A stretch of 49,710 nucleotides of DNA, from positions 1 to 49,710 of the forward strand of contig DKWX01000055.1 in NCBI GenBank assembly GCA_002491945.1, in the 5' to 3' direction. A program made the position numbers and the translations under genes. Origin of the DNA: Porphyromonadaceae bacterium UBA7141 (GTDB lineage: Bacteria > Bacteroidota > Bacteroidia > Bacteroidales > Muribaculaceae). Positions 42,813 to 49,710 of the stretch are shown here, one piece after another; position 1 is the first letter of the stretch, and every line of letters starts with the position of its first letter. The notes under the pieces are model-generated. The model had not been told where the DNA came from. It ran no database searches and was given only the letters and a program-made list of their open reading frames with translations.

Positions 42813-43982
42813 TTAACCATTGACGCTGTCTTCCTCGTCCCAGAACTCATCGTTCCATTCCTCGTCGGTCTGGGGCATCCACTCATCATCATCAGTGTCT
42901 TCCTGGGCGAAGATGAAGTCGTCTTCCTCATCCACACGGTGGCGACGGTCAAGCGGACGATGGGTAATGGTGGAGGCTGCGAGATTCTCTTCGCTGTTGA
43001 TTTCACGCCACAGCAGGTCTTTAAGCTCGGTTAGTCCCTGTCCGGTGACGGCGGATATGAATACCGTGGGCACTCCTTCGGGGACTTCTCTGGAGAGTTC
43101 ATCGCGCAGTTCGTCGTCGAGCATGTCGGATTTGGAGATGGCAAGCACACGGCTCTTGTCGGCAAGTTCGGGATTGAATTCGCGCACTTCGTGGAGCAGC
43201 ACCTCATAGTCGTGTCGTATGTCGTCGCTGTCGGCAGGCACCATGAATAGCAGCACCGCATTACGCTCGATATGGCGCAGAAACCTCAGTCCCAACCCCT
43301 TACCCTCACTGGCACCTTCAATGATGCCGGGGATGTCGGCCATCACGAATGATTTGTCGCCCCGATAGCTCACGATGCCGAGCTGCGGCTCCATAGTGGT
43401 GAAGGGGTAGTCGGCAATCTTGGGTTTGGCGGCGCTGAGGGCTGAGAGGAGGGTGGATTTCCCGGCATTAGGGAAGCCGACGAGACCCACGTCGCCAAGC
43501 AGTTTCAGTTCGAGCACCACTGCCTTTTCGATGGCCGGCTGTCCGGGCTGAGCGTAGCGTGGGGCGCGGTTGGTGGATGTGGCGAAGTGCCAGTTGCCCA
43601 GACCACCTTTCCCGCCGCGCAGGAGCTTGATTTCCTCGCCGTCGCGGGTCACTTCGCAGAGGAATTCTCCGGTCTCGGCATCGAATACGGTTGTGCCGAT
43701 GGGCACTTCAATCACACGGTCTTCTCCGTCGCGGCCGAAAGAGCGCCCGGCGCCGCCCGACTGCCCGTCGGTGGCGAATATATGGCGCTGGTAGCGCAGA
43801 TGAAGCAGTGTCCACATGTTGCGGTTGCCTCGCAGTATGATATGGCCGCCGCGACCGCCGTCGCCACCGTCAGGCCCCCCTTTGGGCACGTATTTGGCAC
43901 GGTGGAAATGCCGGCTGCCGGCACCCCCTTTGCCCGAGCGGCAAAGTATCTTTACGTAGTCTATAAAATTCGAGTCTGCCAT
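42813..43982 (-). CDS. obgE: GTPase ObgE/CgtA
   Basis: An essential GTPase that acts in late assembly of the 50S subunit and in stress control. It has 389 residues. The Obg domain (1 to about 160) has the glycine-rich repeats GGPDGGDGGRGGH and GGKGGLGNW. The G domain has P-loop GFPNAGKST at 169-177, DIPG at 216-219 and a later SKSD. The C-terminus is very acidic (Asp/Glu-rich), as in other Bacteroidota members. I chose the ATG at 43982 (MADSNFIDYVKI), where the family starts. It comes 18 bases after the nucleotidyltransferase gene. Confidence 0.96.
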   Translation of the reverse strand: MADSNFIDYVKILCRSGKGGAGSRHFHRAKYVPKGGPDGGDGGRGGHIILRGNRNMWTLLHLRYQRHIFATDGQSGGAGRSFGRDGEDRVIEVPIGTTVFDAETGEFLCEVTRDGEEIKLLRGGKGGLGNWHFATSTNRAPRYAQPGQPAIEKAVVLELKLLGDVGLVGFPNAGKSTLLSALSAAKPKIADYPFTTMEPQLGIVSYRGDKSFVMADIPGIIEGASEGKGLGLRFLRHIERNAVLLFMVPADSDDIRHDYEVLLHEVREFNPELADKSRVLAISKSDMLDDELRDELSREVPEGVPTVFISAVTGQGLTELKDLLWREINSEENLAASTITHRPLDRRHRVDEEDDFIFAQEDTDDDEWMPQTDEEWNDEFWDEEDSVNG

Positions 43983-44000
43983 AGCAATTTCTTTATTCAA

Positions 44001-45089
44001 TCATTTATTACGCCGCCGGCCGAGTGTGCCTCCCATCAGTTCATCGGCATAACGGTAGTCGTCGGGCGAGCCTATGTCGACCCATGTACCGTCGATGGGG
44101 AAGTATTCCACTTTGTCGCCGCGGGCTATGAGCTGCTCCACAAAGTCGGGGGCGTCAAGGTAGTCCCCTTTCGTGATAAGCCGCGTCGCTTCGCGCCGCA
44201 TCATGTAAACGCCGGCGTTGGCGTAATAGTTGTAGGTAGGTTTCTCGGTGAGTCCGGTAATACGGCGACCTTCGTGGCGCACGATGGCGAAGGGGACGGA
44301 TACCGTATATGGGATGGCGGCCATGGTGAGCATGGCGCCGCTTTCGATGTGCCGGAGGTACATCTGCTCGAAGTCCAGGCTTGTGAGCAGATCGGAGTTC
44401 ATCACCACGAGGTTGTCGGCTGTAAGCCCTTCCACATAGGCCAGACTCCCCATCGTGCCGAGGCGTCGCGGCTCTTCGACACAAGTCACTCCGGTGCCCC
44501 GGAAGTGCTCGATGATACGCTCTTTGAGGTAGTTGACTGTCACGTAGATATTCTTTATGCCGTTGGCGCGGAGTTCTTCGATATTGTAGTCGATAATCGG
44601 GCGTCCGCCTACGGGGAGAAGCGGTTTGGGGCAGTCAAGGGTCAGGGGGCGTAGCCGCTCCCCTTTTCCTCCGGCCATGAGCACAGCGTCGAGGGGGAGT
44701 GATGTGCGAAGGGTGCGCAGGTCGAGCAGCGAAGTGACACGGCCGTGTGCATCGGTCACCGGAAGCAGCTGTATCCCCTTGCCGCGCGCCTGCCGCACGC
44801 GCTGATAGCGGTCGTCGCCGGGAGCGACGCTCATGCAGGGACGGCGGCATACGCCATCCACCGGATCGGCAAGTGAGGCCGATGCTATTATGGCTCGCCG
44901 CATGTCGCCGTCGGTCAGCGACCCGATAAGGTGCCCCTCGCCATCGGTGACGAAGAGGGTCATCGTGCCGCCGGAGAGAGCGTTGAGCCGCTGAAAGGCT
45001 TCGCGTAGAGTGGCCCCGGCCGGAATAAGATGACGCGATGTGTCGGCTCCCGAAGCAGAGCCTGACGGCGTGATGGAGGATTGCTGCAT
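44001..45089 (-). CDS. CBS-domain sugar nucleotidyltransferase
   Basis: A 362-residue protein with an N-terminal CBS pair (about 20-125, with LRTSLPLDAV linking on) and a C-terminal NTP_transferase domain: VLMAGGKGERLRPLT, PKPLLPVGGRPIIDY, VMNSDLLTSLDFEQM and GTWVDIGSPDDY. This architecture is seen in guanylyltransferases of nonulosonic acid pathways such as PtmE and in mannose-1-phosphate guanylyltransferase-like proteins. It probably makes an NDP-sugar for surface glycans. The nucleotide and sugar cannot be decided. It lies 4 bases after the acyl-CoA ligase gene. Confidence 0.88.
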   Translation of the reverse strand: MQQSSITPSGSASGADTSRHLIPAGATLREAFQRLNALSGGTMTLFVTDGEGHLIGSLTDGDMRRAIIASASLADPVDGVCRRPCMSVAPGDDRYQRVRQARGKGIQLLPVTDAHGRVTSLLDLRTLRTSLPLDAVLMAGGKGERLRPLTLDCPKPLLPVGGRPIIDYNIEELRANGIKNIYVTVNYLKERIIEHFRGTGVTCVEEPRRLGTMGSLAYVEGLTADNLVVMNSDLLTSLDFEQMYLRHIESGAMLTMAAIPYTVSVPFAIVRHEGRRITGLTEKPTYNYYANAGVYMMRREATRLITKGDYLDAPDFVEQLIARGDKVEYFPIDGTWVDIGSPDDYRYADELMGGTLGRRRNK

Positions 45090-45093
45090 ATCG

Positions 45094-46917
45094 TCAGTTT
45101 TCGGTATACATGGATTCTATCTCTGCCGCATAGCGACGGGCCACTATCGGGCGACGCACTTTCATGGTGTTGGTCACTTCGCCATGCATTATGGAGAAGT
45201 GATGCGGCAGGAGATATATTTTTTTTATCTTTTCATATTCAGCAAGATCTGACTGCACTTCGCCTACCTGGGCCATCATATGGTCGTAGACGCGACTGTC
45301 ACGCAGCATTGTCTCGGTGTCGGACGTGTCGATACCCTGACGCGAGCACCATGAGCGGAGCTGCGATATATTGGGCACCACGAGGGCCGTGACGTATTTT
45401 CGACGGTCGCCTATTACGGCCACTTCGTCGATGTATTTGTTCTCGGCCATGCGGCTTTCGAGCATCTGCGGGGCGATGTATTTGCCGTTGGAGGTCTTGA
45501 AGAGGTCTTTGACGCGCTCGGTGAGCACGATGTCGCCCGTCGGGGTGAGATAGCCGGCATCGCCGGTGCGGAAAAATCCGTCGGCAGTGAAGGCCGCCGT
45601 GTTGGCCTCGGGATTGTTGTAGTAGCCGGGGGTGACGGTGGGGCCTTTTACGAGTATCTCCCCTTCGTCGCTGATGCGCACGTCGATACCGGGCAGCGGG
45701 CGTCCTATGGTGCCGATTTCATACCCGGCAGCGGGGAAGCAGCTGACGGTGGCGGTGGTCTCCGAAAGGCCATACCCTATCACAACATCGATTCCCACGG
45801 AACGCAGGAATTCGCATATCCGGTCTGACAGTGGCGCTCCGGCGGTGGGGAAGAAGTTGGGATCTGGGATTCCTATGGCTTTCTTGAGGCGTGAGAAGAT
45901 ACGGACGTCCCAGAAGCGGTATTCGGCCTCAAGCAGGCGTGGCGGACGCGCGCCAAGACGCACGTATCCGATATTGCGGCGCTCTCCTATCTTAAGCGCT
46001 CGTCTTACCATCATGCGCTGCAGGGCCGACATGGAGGCTATTTTTTCTCGCACCCCGGCATATACTTTTTCCCAGAAGCGAGGCACACAGCACATGAGAT
46101 TAGGCTCTACTTCTTTGATGGTGTCCTGAATTACGCGGGGATCGTAGTTGACGGCTATCGGTATTCCGCGATACAGGCAGAAGAAGCACCATGCCTTCTC
46201 GAGAATATGGCTCATCGGGAGGAAGGCCATACTGATATCCGAGGGACGTATGGCGGTGAGCAGCTCTTCGTGCATACGCATGGCGGCATCGTAGTTGGCA
46301 TGTGTGATGCATACTCCTTTGGGTTCGCCGGTGGTGCCGGAGGTATAGATAAGGGTGGCCATGTCGTCGGGGAGGGCGCGGGCGGTGCGGGCCTCTACTT
46401 CGGTGCGTTCGGACTCTCCGGCTTCCATGCCGAGACGCACGAAGTCGTCCCAGCAGATGGATACGGTGTCGTCAGACTCAAGGCGTATGCCGTCGTTCTT
46501 GAATATCACTATGCAGCGCAGAGCCTCCGGATGACGCTTCCAGTAGCTGTAGGCAAGCGGATACTGATGCTTGTCGCCTATAAACACTACTTTCGCCCCG
46601 CCGTCGGTCATTATGAAGTCAAACTGCTGCTGCGAACTACTGCTGTATAGTGGTATGACAGCCAGTCGGTTGCGAAACGCCCCGAACTCGGTGATAAGTA
46701 TCTGCGGTGTGTTGGGAGAGCAGATGGCTATGGTGTCTTTCTCCAGCAGGCCAAGGCGCAGCAGCGCGTTGGCGGCAGTGTGGGTCTGAGTGACAAAATC
46801 CTGCCGTCCTGTAGAGAGCCATTCCCCCTCCTTGCGCCAGCAGAAGCGGTAGGCTTCATGCTCCGGCGACTCTTGGGCCCGGCGCTCTATTGTGGTGATT
46901 AGTCTGTTGGCTGTCAT
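45094..46917 (-). CDS. Long-chain acyl-CoA ligase (AMP-forming)
   Basis: Activates fatty acids to acyl-CoA through an acyl-adenylate. It has 607 residues of the FadD15-like type. The AMP-binding P-loop is YTSGTTGEPKG; then MAFLPMSHILEKAW, the acyl-tunnel segment TAGAPLSDRICEFL, GYGLSETTATVSC, FRTGDAGYLTPTGDI and the catalytic-lysine region NGKYIAPQMLE, followed by the late TNTMKVRR. All domains are present. It may feed lipid remodelling together with the acyltransferase downstream (inference). Confidence 0.94.
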   Translation of the reverse strand: MTANRLITTIERRAQESPEHEAYRFCWRKEGEWLSTGRQDFVTQTHTAANALLRLGLLEKDTIAICSPNTPQILITEFGAFRNRLAVIPLYSSSSQQQFDFIMTDGGAKVVFIGDKHQYPLAYSYWKRHPEALRCIVIFKNDGIRLESDDTVSICWDDFVRLGMEAGESERTEVEARTARALPDDMATLIYTSGTTGEPKGVCITHANYDAAMRMHEELLTAIRPSDISMAFLPMSHILEKAWCFFCLYRGIPIAVNYDPRVIQDTIKEVEPNLMCCVPRFWEKVYAGVREKIASMSALQRMMVRRALKIGERRNIGYVRLGARPPRLLEAEYRFWDVRIFSRLKKAIGIPDPNFFPTAGAPLSDRICEFLRSVGIDVVIGYGLSETTATVSCFPAAGYEIGTIGRPLPGIDVRISDEGEILVKGPTVTPGYYNNPEANTAAFTADGFFRTGDAGYLTPTGDIVLTERVKDLFKTSNGKYIAPQMLESRMAENKYIDEVAVIGDRRKYVTALVVPNISQLRSWCSRQGIDTSDTETMLRDSRVYDHMMAQVGEVQSDLAEYEKIKKIYLLPHHFSIMHGEVTNTMKVRRPIVARRYAAEIESMYTEN

Positions 46918-46985
46918 GTTCTTTTGGGTTTAAATGTGTGGAGGGGAGACTTGCGTAGCTGATACTGTGGATCTGCCGCGGCGGC

Positions 46986-48080
46986 TTATTTCCCTCTCAT
47001 GCGGGAGAAGTAGAAATCGAGCACGTCTTTGGCCGCCATGAAGGAGGATTGCTCGGAGTTGAGCACACGTATTTCTTTCTGTTCCAGAAGGGCCGCCACT
47101 TCGGGAGTATTGTAGAAGTGGGAACGGAGCTGCTCGTCGATGGTCTCGATCATCCAGTATTTTTCCTGTTCCTGACGCTTGCGCTCGAAATAGCCGTTGC
47201 CGTCAACGTAGTCGAAGTAACGGTCAATCATATCCCACACCTTGTCGATGTCCAGCTCGAAGTAGCCGCTATATGTCACTACCTCGGGGCACCATCTTGA
47301 GGGGGTGGGCGGGAAGAGGTGAAGTGCGTTGCGGAACTGGGCGGCGGCCAGACGTGCACGGTCGATGTTGTCGCCGTCGCATTTGTTGATTGCTATGCCG
47401 TCGGCCATCTCCATGATGCCGCGTTTTATCCCCTGCAGTTCGTCGCCGGTGCCGGCAAGCTGTATGAGAAGGAAGAAGTCGACCATGGAGTGTACAGCCG
47501 TCTCGCTCTGCCCTACTCCGACTGTCTCCACAAATATGCGGTCATAGCCGGCAGCCTCGCAAAGCACGATTGTCTCTCGCGTCTTGCGTGCCACACCCCC
47601 CAGAGACCCGGCCGAGGGACTGGGACGGATAAAGGCATCGGGCTGCACGGAGAGCTTTTCCATGCGGGTCTTGTCGCCGAGAATCGAACCATGAGTGCGC
47701 TCCGAACTTGGGTCGATGGCCAGGACGGCCAGTTTGTGCCCCTGACGCAGCACGTGAAGACCGAATACGTCGATTGATGTAGACTTACCGGCTCCGGGCA
47801 CTCCGGTGATGCCGATGCGGCGGCTGTGGCCGGAGTATGGCAGACATTTCTCTATCACCTCCTGTGCCACCTGCTGATGGGCTTCGGCCGTCGACTCCAC
47901 CAGTGTCACGGCACGCCCCAGGATGCTGACATCTCCTTTGAGTATACCCTCCACATAATCGCTGACGCTGAGCTGGCGGCGCTTGCGGACCTGACGGTAG
48001 GGATTGACTGTGGGCTGTGAACTGACACCGGCGTTGACCGCCAGTCCTTTGTATTCTTTATCGTTTTCGGGGTGTATCAT
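46986..48080 (-). CDS. meaB: Methylmalonyl-CoA mutase-associated GTPase MeaB
   Basis: A G3E-family GTPase that loads and protects the B12 cofactor of methylmalonyl-CoA mutase. It has 364 residues: P-loop GVPGAGKS (93-100), IDPSSERTHGSILGD, ETVGVGQSE (185-193) and the guanine motif NKCD (232-235). The mutase subunits (mutA, mutB) are not in this window. Its presence indicates a succinate/propionate route, common in Bacteroidales. Confidence 0.95.
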   Translation of the reverse strand: MIHPENDKEYKGLAVNAGVSSQPTVNPYRQVRKRRQLSVSDYVEGILKGDVSILGRAVTLVESTAEAHQQVAQEVIEKCLPYSGHSRRIGITGVPGAGKSTSIDVFGLHVLRQGHKLAVLAIDPSSERTHGSILGDKTRMEKLSVQPDAFIRPSPSAGSLGGVARKTRETIVLCEAAGYDRIFVETVGVGQSETAVHSMVDFFLLIQLAGTGDELQGIKRGIMEMADGIAINKCDGDNIDRARLAAAQFRNALHLFPPTPSRWCPEVVTYSGYFELDIDKVWDMIDRYFDYVDGNGYFERKRQEQEKYWMIETIDEQLRSHFYNTPEVAALLEQKEIRVLNSEQSSFMAAKDVLDFYFSRMRGK

Positions 48081-48116
48081 GATAATCGCGTTATGTAAGG
48101 ATTTGCAGAGTTGTAT

Positions 48117-48890
48117 TTATCTGATGGCTACCGGAGTCACGGAGTCGGCCTCGCTTATTATGTCGGCTGTCACCCTTACTCTGACGCGGGCGGAATCGCC
48201 CGGAGTCCATAACTCGACGGGATATTCCACACGTCCGATGGTGTCGGTGAATTTGGTGTTGAGGTATATGCCGAGTGTGCCGATATCGCCTGGCACAAGC
48301 ACTGCCGGTGTCACATCGACGCTAAGCGCTTTGGTGTCATGGCTGTATTGCGGACGCAGCGTGTCGAGCGAGGCATTGATGAGGCGAAGAAAGGCGTGGC
48401 GACCGGAGTTTTCGGCCACTCGCTCCATGTCAACCACAGAATCCGACAGACGCAGACGACCGCATTCCACTGGATAGTTGCGGCTCAGTGTCCGCGCACT
48501 CCCCACGACGCGCCCTGAAAGTCGCACGATGTGACGCTCATCGCCGTCGCCGATATAAATCTTGACCGTCTTGCTGATTGTGCCGGGACGCCCTATCGGA
48601 TTGTAAGTGAAGCTGACCTCGGCGGTGTCGCCGGGTACGAGAGGATCGGTGACGTAGCGTGCCCCGGTGCAACCGCAGCTGGGACGCACATCGCGCACAT
48701 AGGTGGTATCCGGTCCGAGATTCACCACATGGGCCGTGCCGGTGACGCTTCCGTCACTCTCCCGGATAATACCGAAGTCATATTCCGGATCGATGAGCAC
48801 GGTCTCTCCACCGGCCATGGCACAACCTATCAGCATGGCCATGACGGAGAGGCCGGCATATCTGTATTTCATTCTGCTCTGTTTTTTCAT
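48117..48890 (-). CDS. DUF1573 family exported protein, two-part
   Basis: A 257-residue exported protein. The basic start MKKQSRMKYRYAG leads into a hydrophobic stretch with LIGCAMAGG, which may be a lipobox. The DUF1573 domain follows: IDPEYDFGIIRESDGSVTG, then VRPSCGCTGARY and FTYNPIGRPGTISKTVKI. The second half continues with beta-strand patterns of a similar immunoglobulin-like kind. DUF1573 proteins are common in Bacteroidota and have no settled function. A start at 48872 is also possible. It lies 112 bases after a second DUF1573 gene. Confidence 0.85.
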   Translation of the reverse strand: MKKQSRMKYRYAGLSVMAMLIGCAMAGGETVLIDPEYDFGIIRESDGSVTGTAHVVNLGPDTTYVRDVRPSCGCTGARYVTDPLVPGDTAEVSFTYNPIGRPGTISKTVKIYIGDGDERHIVRLSGRVVGSARTLSRNYPVECGRLRLSDSVVDMERVAENSGRHAFLRLINASLDTLRPQYSHDTKALSVDVTPAVLVPGDIGTLGIYLNTKFTDTIGRVEYPVELWTPGDSARVRVRVTADIISEADSVTPVAIR

Positions 48891-49002
48891 CTTGCTGCTG
48901 TGATGACACCCTTCTTCCCCCCCCACTTCGGGGAGACATGTTGATGCGACAGGCCCTGTCGCGGAGCCATGCGCTGACCGGGGATTCCGGCCGGCGGGAT
49001 GT

Positions 49003-49410
49003 TTATTTTACTGTGCCCCGGATTTTAAGACGAATCTTTCGCGGCTGTCCGTTAGTAGTGACAGTGACGACCTTGTCGAATCCTCCGGGACGCCCGGCGG
49101 GATTGTAGGTCACTTTAATCTTACCGCTTTTGCCGGGTGCCACCGGCTTCTCGGGAAATGAGGGACGAGTGCAGCCGCATTCAGCGGAAGCTTTGAGAAT
49201 CAATAGGTTGCCGTCGCCATTATTGACAAACTCGAATTCATGTGTCACAGGGCCTGCCGACTCCTTGATTACACCGAAGTCGAAGGTCTTTGTGGCGAAT
49301 TCTATCTTGGCGGTGCCATCGGCGCTTCCGCTCTTCTTTTTGGCCTGCGCACCTGCTGCGCCAATCATTGCCACGATGGCCACGATAAGGAATAATGTAA
49401 GTTTCTTCAT
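49003..49410 (-). CDS. DUF1573 family exported protein, single domain
   Basis: A 135-residue protein with a cleavable signal peptide (MKKLTLFLIVAIVAMIGAAG, ending AQA). It is a single DUF1573 domain: FATKTFDFGVIKESAGPVTHEFEF, given in part as DFGVIKESAGP, then ASAECGCTRPSFP and VTYNPAGRPGGFDKVVTV, with the family CGCT motif. Its paralogue is the next gene downstream, so the pair probably arose by duplication. A -7 element (TATATTTG) lies about 95 bases upstream. Confidence 0.92.
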   Translation of the reverse strand: MKKLTLFLIVAIVAMIGAAGAQAKKKSGSADGTAKIEFATKTFDFGVIKESAGPVTHEFEFVNNGDGNLLILKASAECGCTRPSFPEKPVAPGKSGKIKVTYNPAGRPGGFDKVVTVTTNGQPRKIRLKIRGTVK

Positions 49411-49504
49411 ATCCTGAACGATAATCTAAGTGTTGAGCAATCTCTGTTCTGCGGCCGACACACCTGCGCAGATTCTGCGGGGGTGCTCTCCGGAGAATAT
49501 TCTG

Positions 49505-49512
49505 CAAATATA
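49505..49512 (-). promoter_or_regulatory. -7 element of the DUF1573 genes
   Basis: TATATTTG on the minus strand is a full TAnnTTTG match. I see no TTTG 19-21 bases upstream. Confidence 0.5.
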
Positions 49513-49592
49513 ACGTAAAAAAACCGAAAGCGGTTATGTTTCGCATGAAAACTCTCCCAACACCATATCCATAAAAGAAAAATGGCCCAAAA

Positions 49593-49624
49593 GTTGTATG
49601 ATAAAAAAAAAATCATTAACTTTG
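49593..49624 (+). promoter_or_regulatory. Promoter of tRNA-Pro
   Basis: GTTG (49593-49596), a 20-base spacer, then TAACTTTG (49617-49624). Transcription would start a few bases before the tRNA at 49635. Confidence 0.7.
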
Positions 49625-49634
49625 CACAATAATT

Positions 49635-49709
49635 CGGGGCGTAGCGCAGTCCGGTTAGCGCACCTGCTTTGGGAGCAGGGGGTCGAAGGTTCGAATCCTT
49701 TCACCCCGA
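49635..49709 (+). tRNA. tRNA-Pro, anticodon TGG
   Basis: A complete cloverleaf: acceptor CGGGGCG, D-stem GCGC, anticodon stem CCTGC/GCAGG with loop TTTGGGA (anticodon TGG at 49670-49672), T-loop TTCGAAT and discriminator A at 49709. The C at 49710 may begin an encoded CCA cut by the window edge. The acceptor stem has one mismatch, C6 against A67 (49640 and 49703). Confidence 0.95.
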
Positions 49710-49710
49710 C

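Noticed and set aside
1..49710. CRISPR arrays, rRNA genes, insertion sequences, integrase or phage genes
   Set aside because: No spaced repeats, no rRNA-like sequence and no transposase, integrase or phage structural protein could be recognised.

Overview
The window looks like a chromosomal segment of a Bacteroidales bacterium, most likely of the family Muribaculaceae (inference). The reasons are the Bacteroidota-type promoters (TTTG, a 19-21 base spacer, TAnnTTTG) with no evident Shine-Dalgarno sequences, the Bacteroidota-specific families (DUF3098, DUF4831, a MurF-alanine racemase fusion, a long YidC, DUF1573 proteins, T9SS-like C-terminal tails), and a fairly high GC content. Most of the window is ordinary core genome, with a few AT-rich accessory patches.

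Layout. 1-1660: AT-rich patch with two damaged genes for secreted T9SS-tail proteins, ending in a clear terminator. 1812-6050 (minus): cluster ftsX - DUF3098 - uppP - truB - queA, transcribed from a divergent promoter region shared with mtaB. 6197-9449 (plus): mtaB, a family 2 glycosyltransferase and surE. 9450-9871: a gene-free stretch with a promoter and a well-folded RNA candidate. 9872-14391 (plus): nnr (NAD(P)HX repair), a DUF4831 protein, xseA and xseB. 14569-18835 (minus): the murF-alr fusion, a small lipoprotein and class II fbaA. 19206-24688 (minus): an exopolysaccharide operon (WecA-like initiating transferase, Wza-like export lipoprotein, Wzc-like tyrosine autokinase, CpsB/YwqE-like phosphatase). 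25013-27059 (minus): an AT-rich pair, a C10 (streptopain-like) protease lipoprotein and a secreted T9SS-tail protein, behind a strong promoter and a long structured leader. 27599-34946 (minus): pyrG - yidC - 4Fe-4S membrane protein - thyA - folA - glycosyltransferase, the last genes joined by ATGA overlaps.

35273-41378 is the most variable part. It has an outer membrane beta-barrel gene, an upstream small secreted protein with a frameshift in its signal region, then an AT-rich island (about 38.3-40.35 kb) with divergent promoters, a perfect 16-bp inverted repeat, and a three-gene minus-strand cassette whose middle gene has a SecB fold. The island ends against the 3' remnant of a PD-(D/E)XK nuclease gene. 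41883-49410 (minus) returns to core genes: acyltransferase, obgE, a CBS-nucleotidyltransferase, an acyl-CoA ligase, meaB and two DUF1573 proteins. A tRNA-Pro(TGG) with its own promoter closes the window on the plus strand.

The strongest candidates for something undescribed are the folded RNA at about 9587-9770, the SecB-like cassette with its neighbouring inverted repeat and promoter, and the structured leader of the C10 protease operon. Three genes carry apparent frameshifts (near 610, 1037 and 38207). They may be real pseudogenization or sequencing errors; the sequence alone cannot decide.
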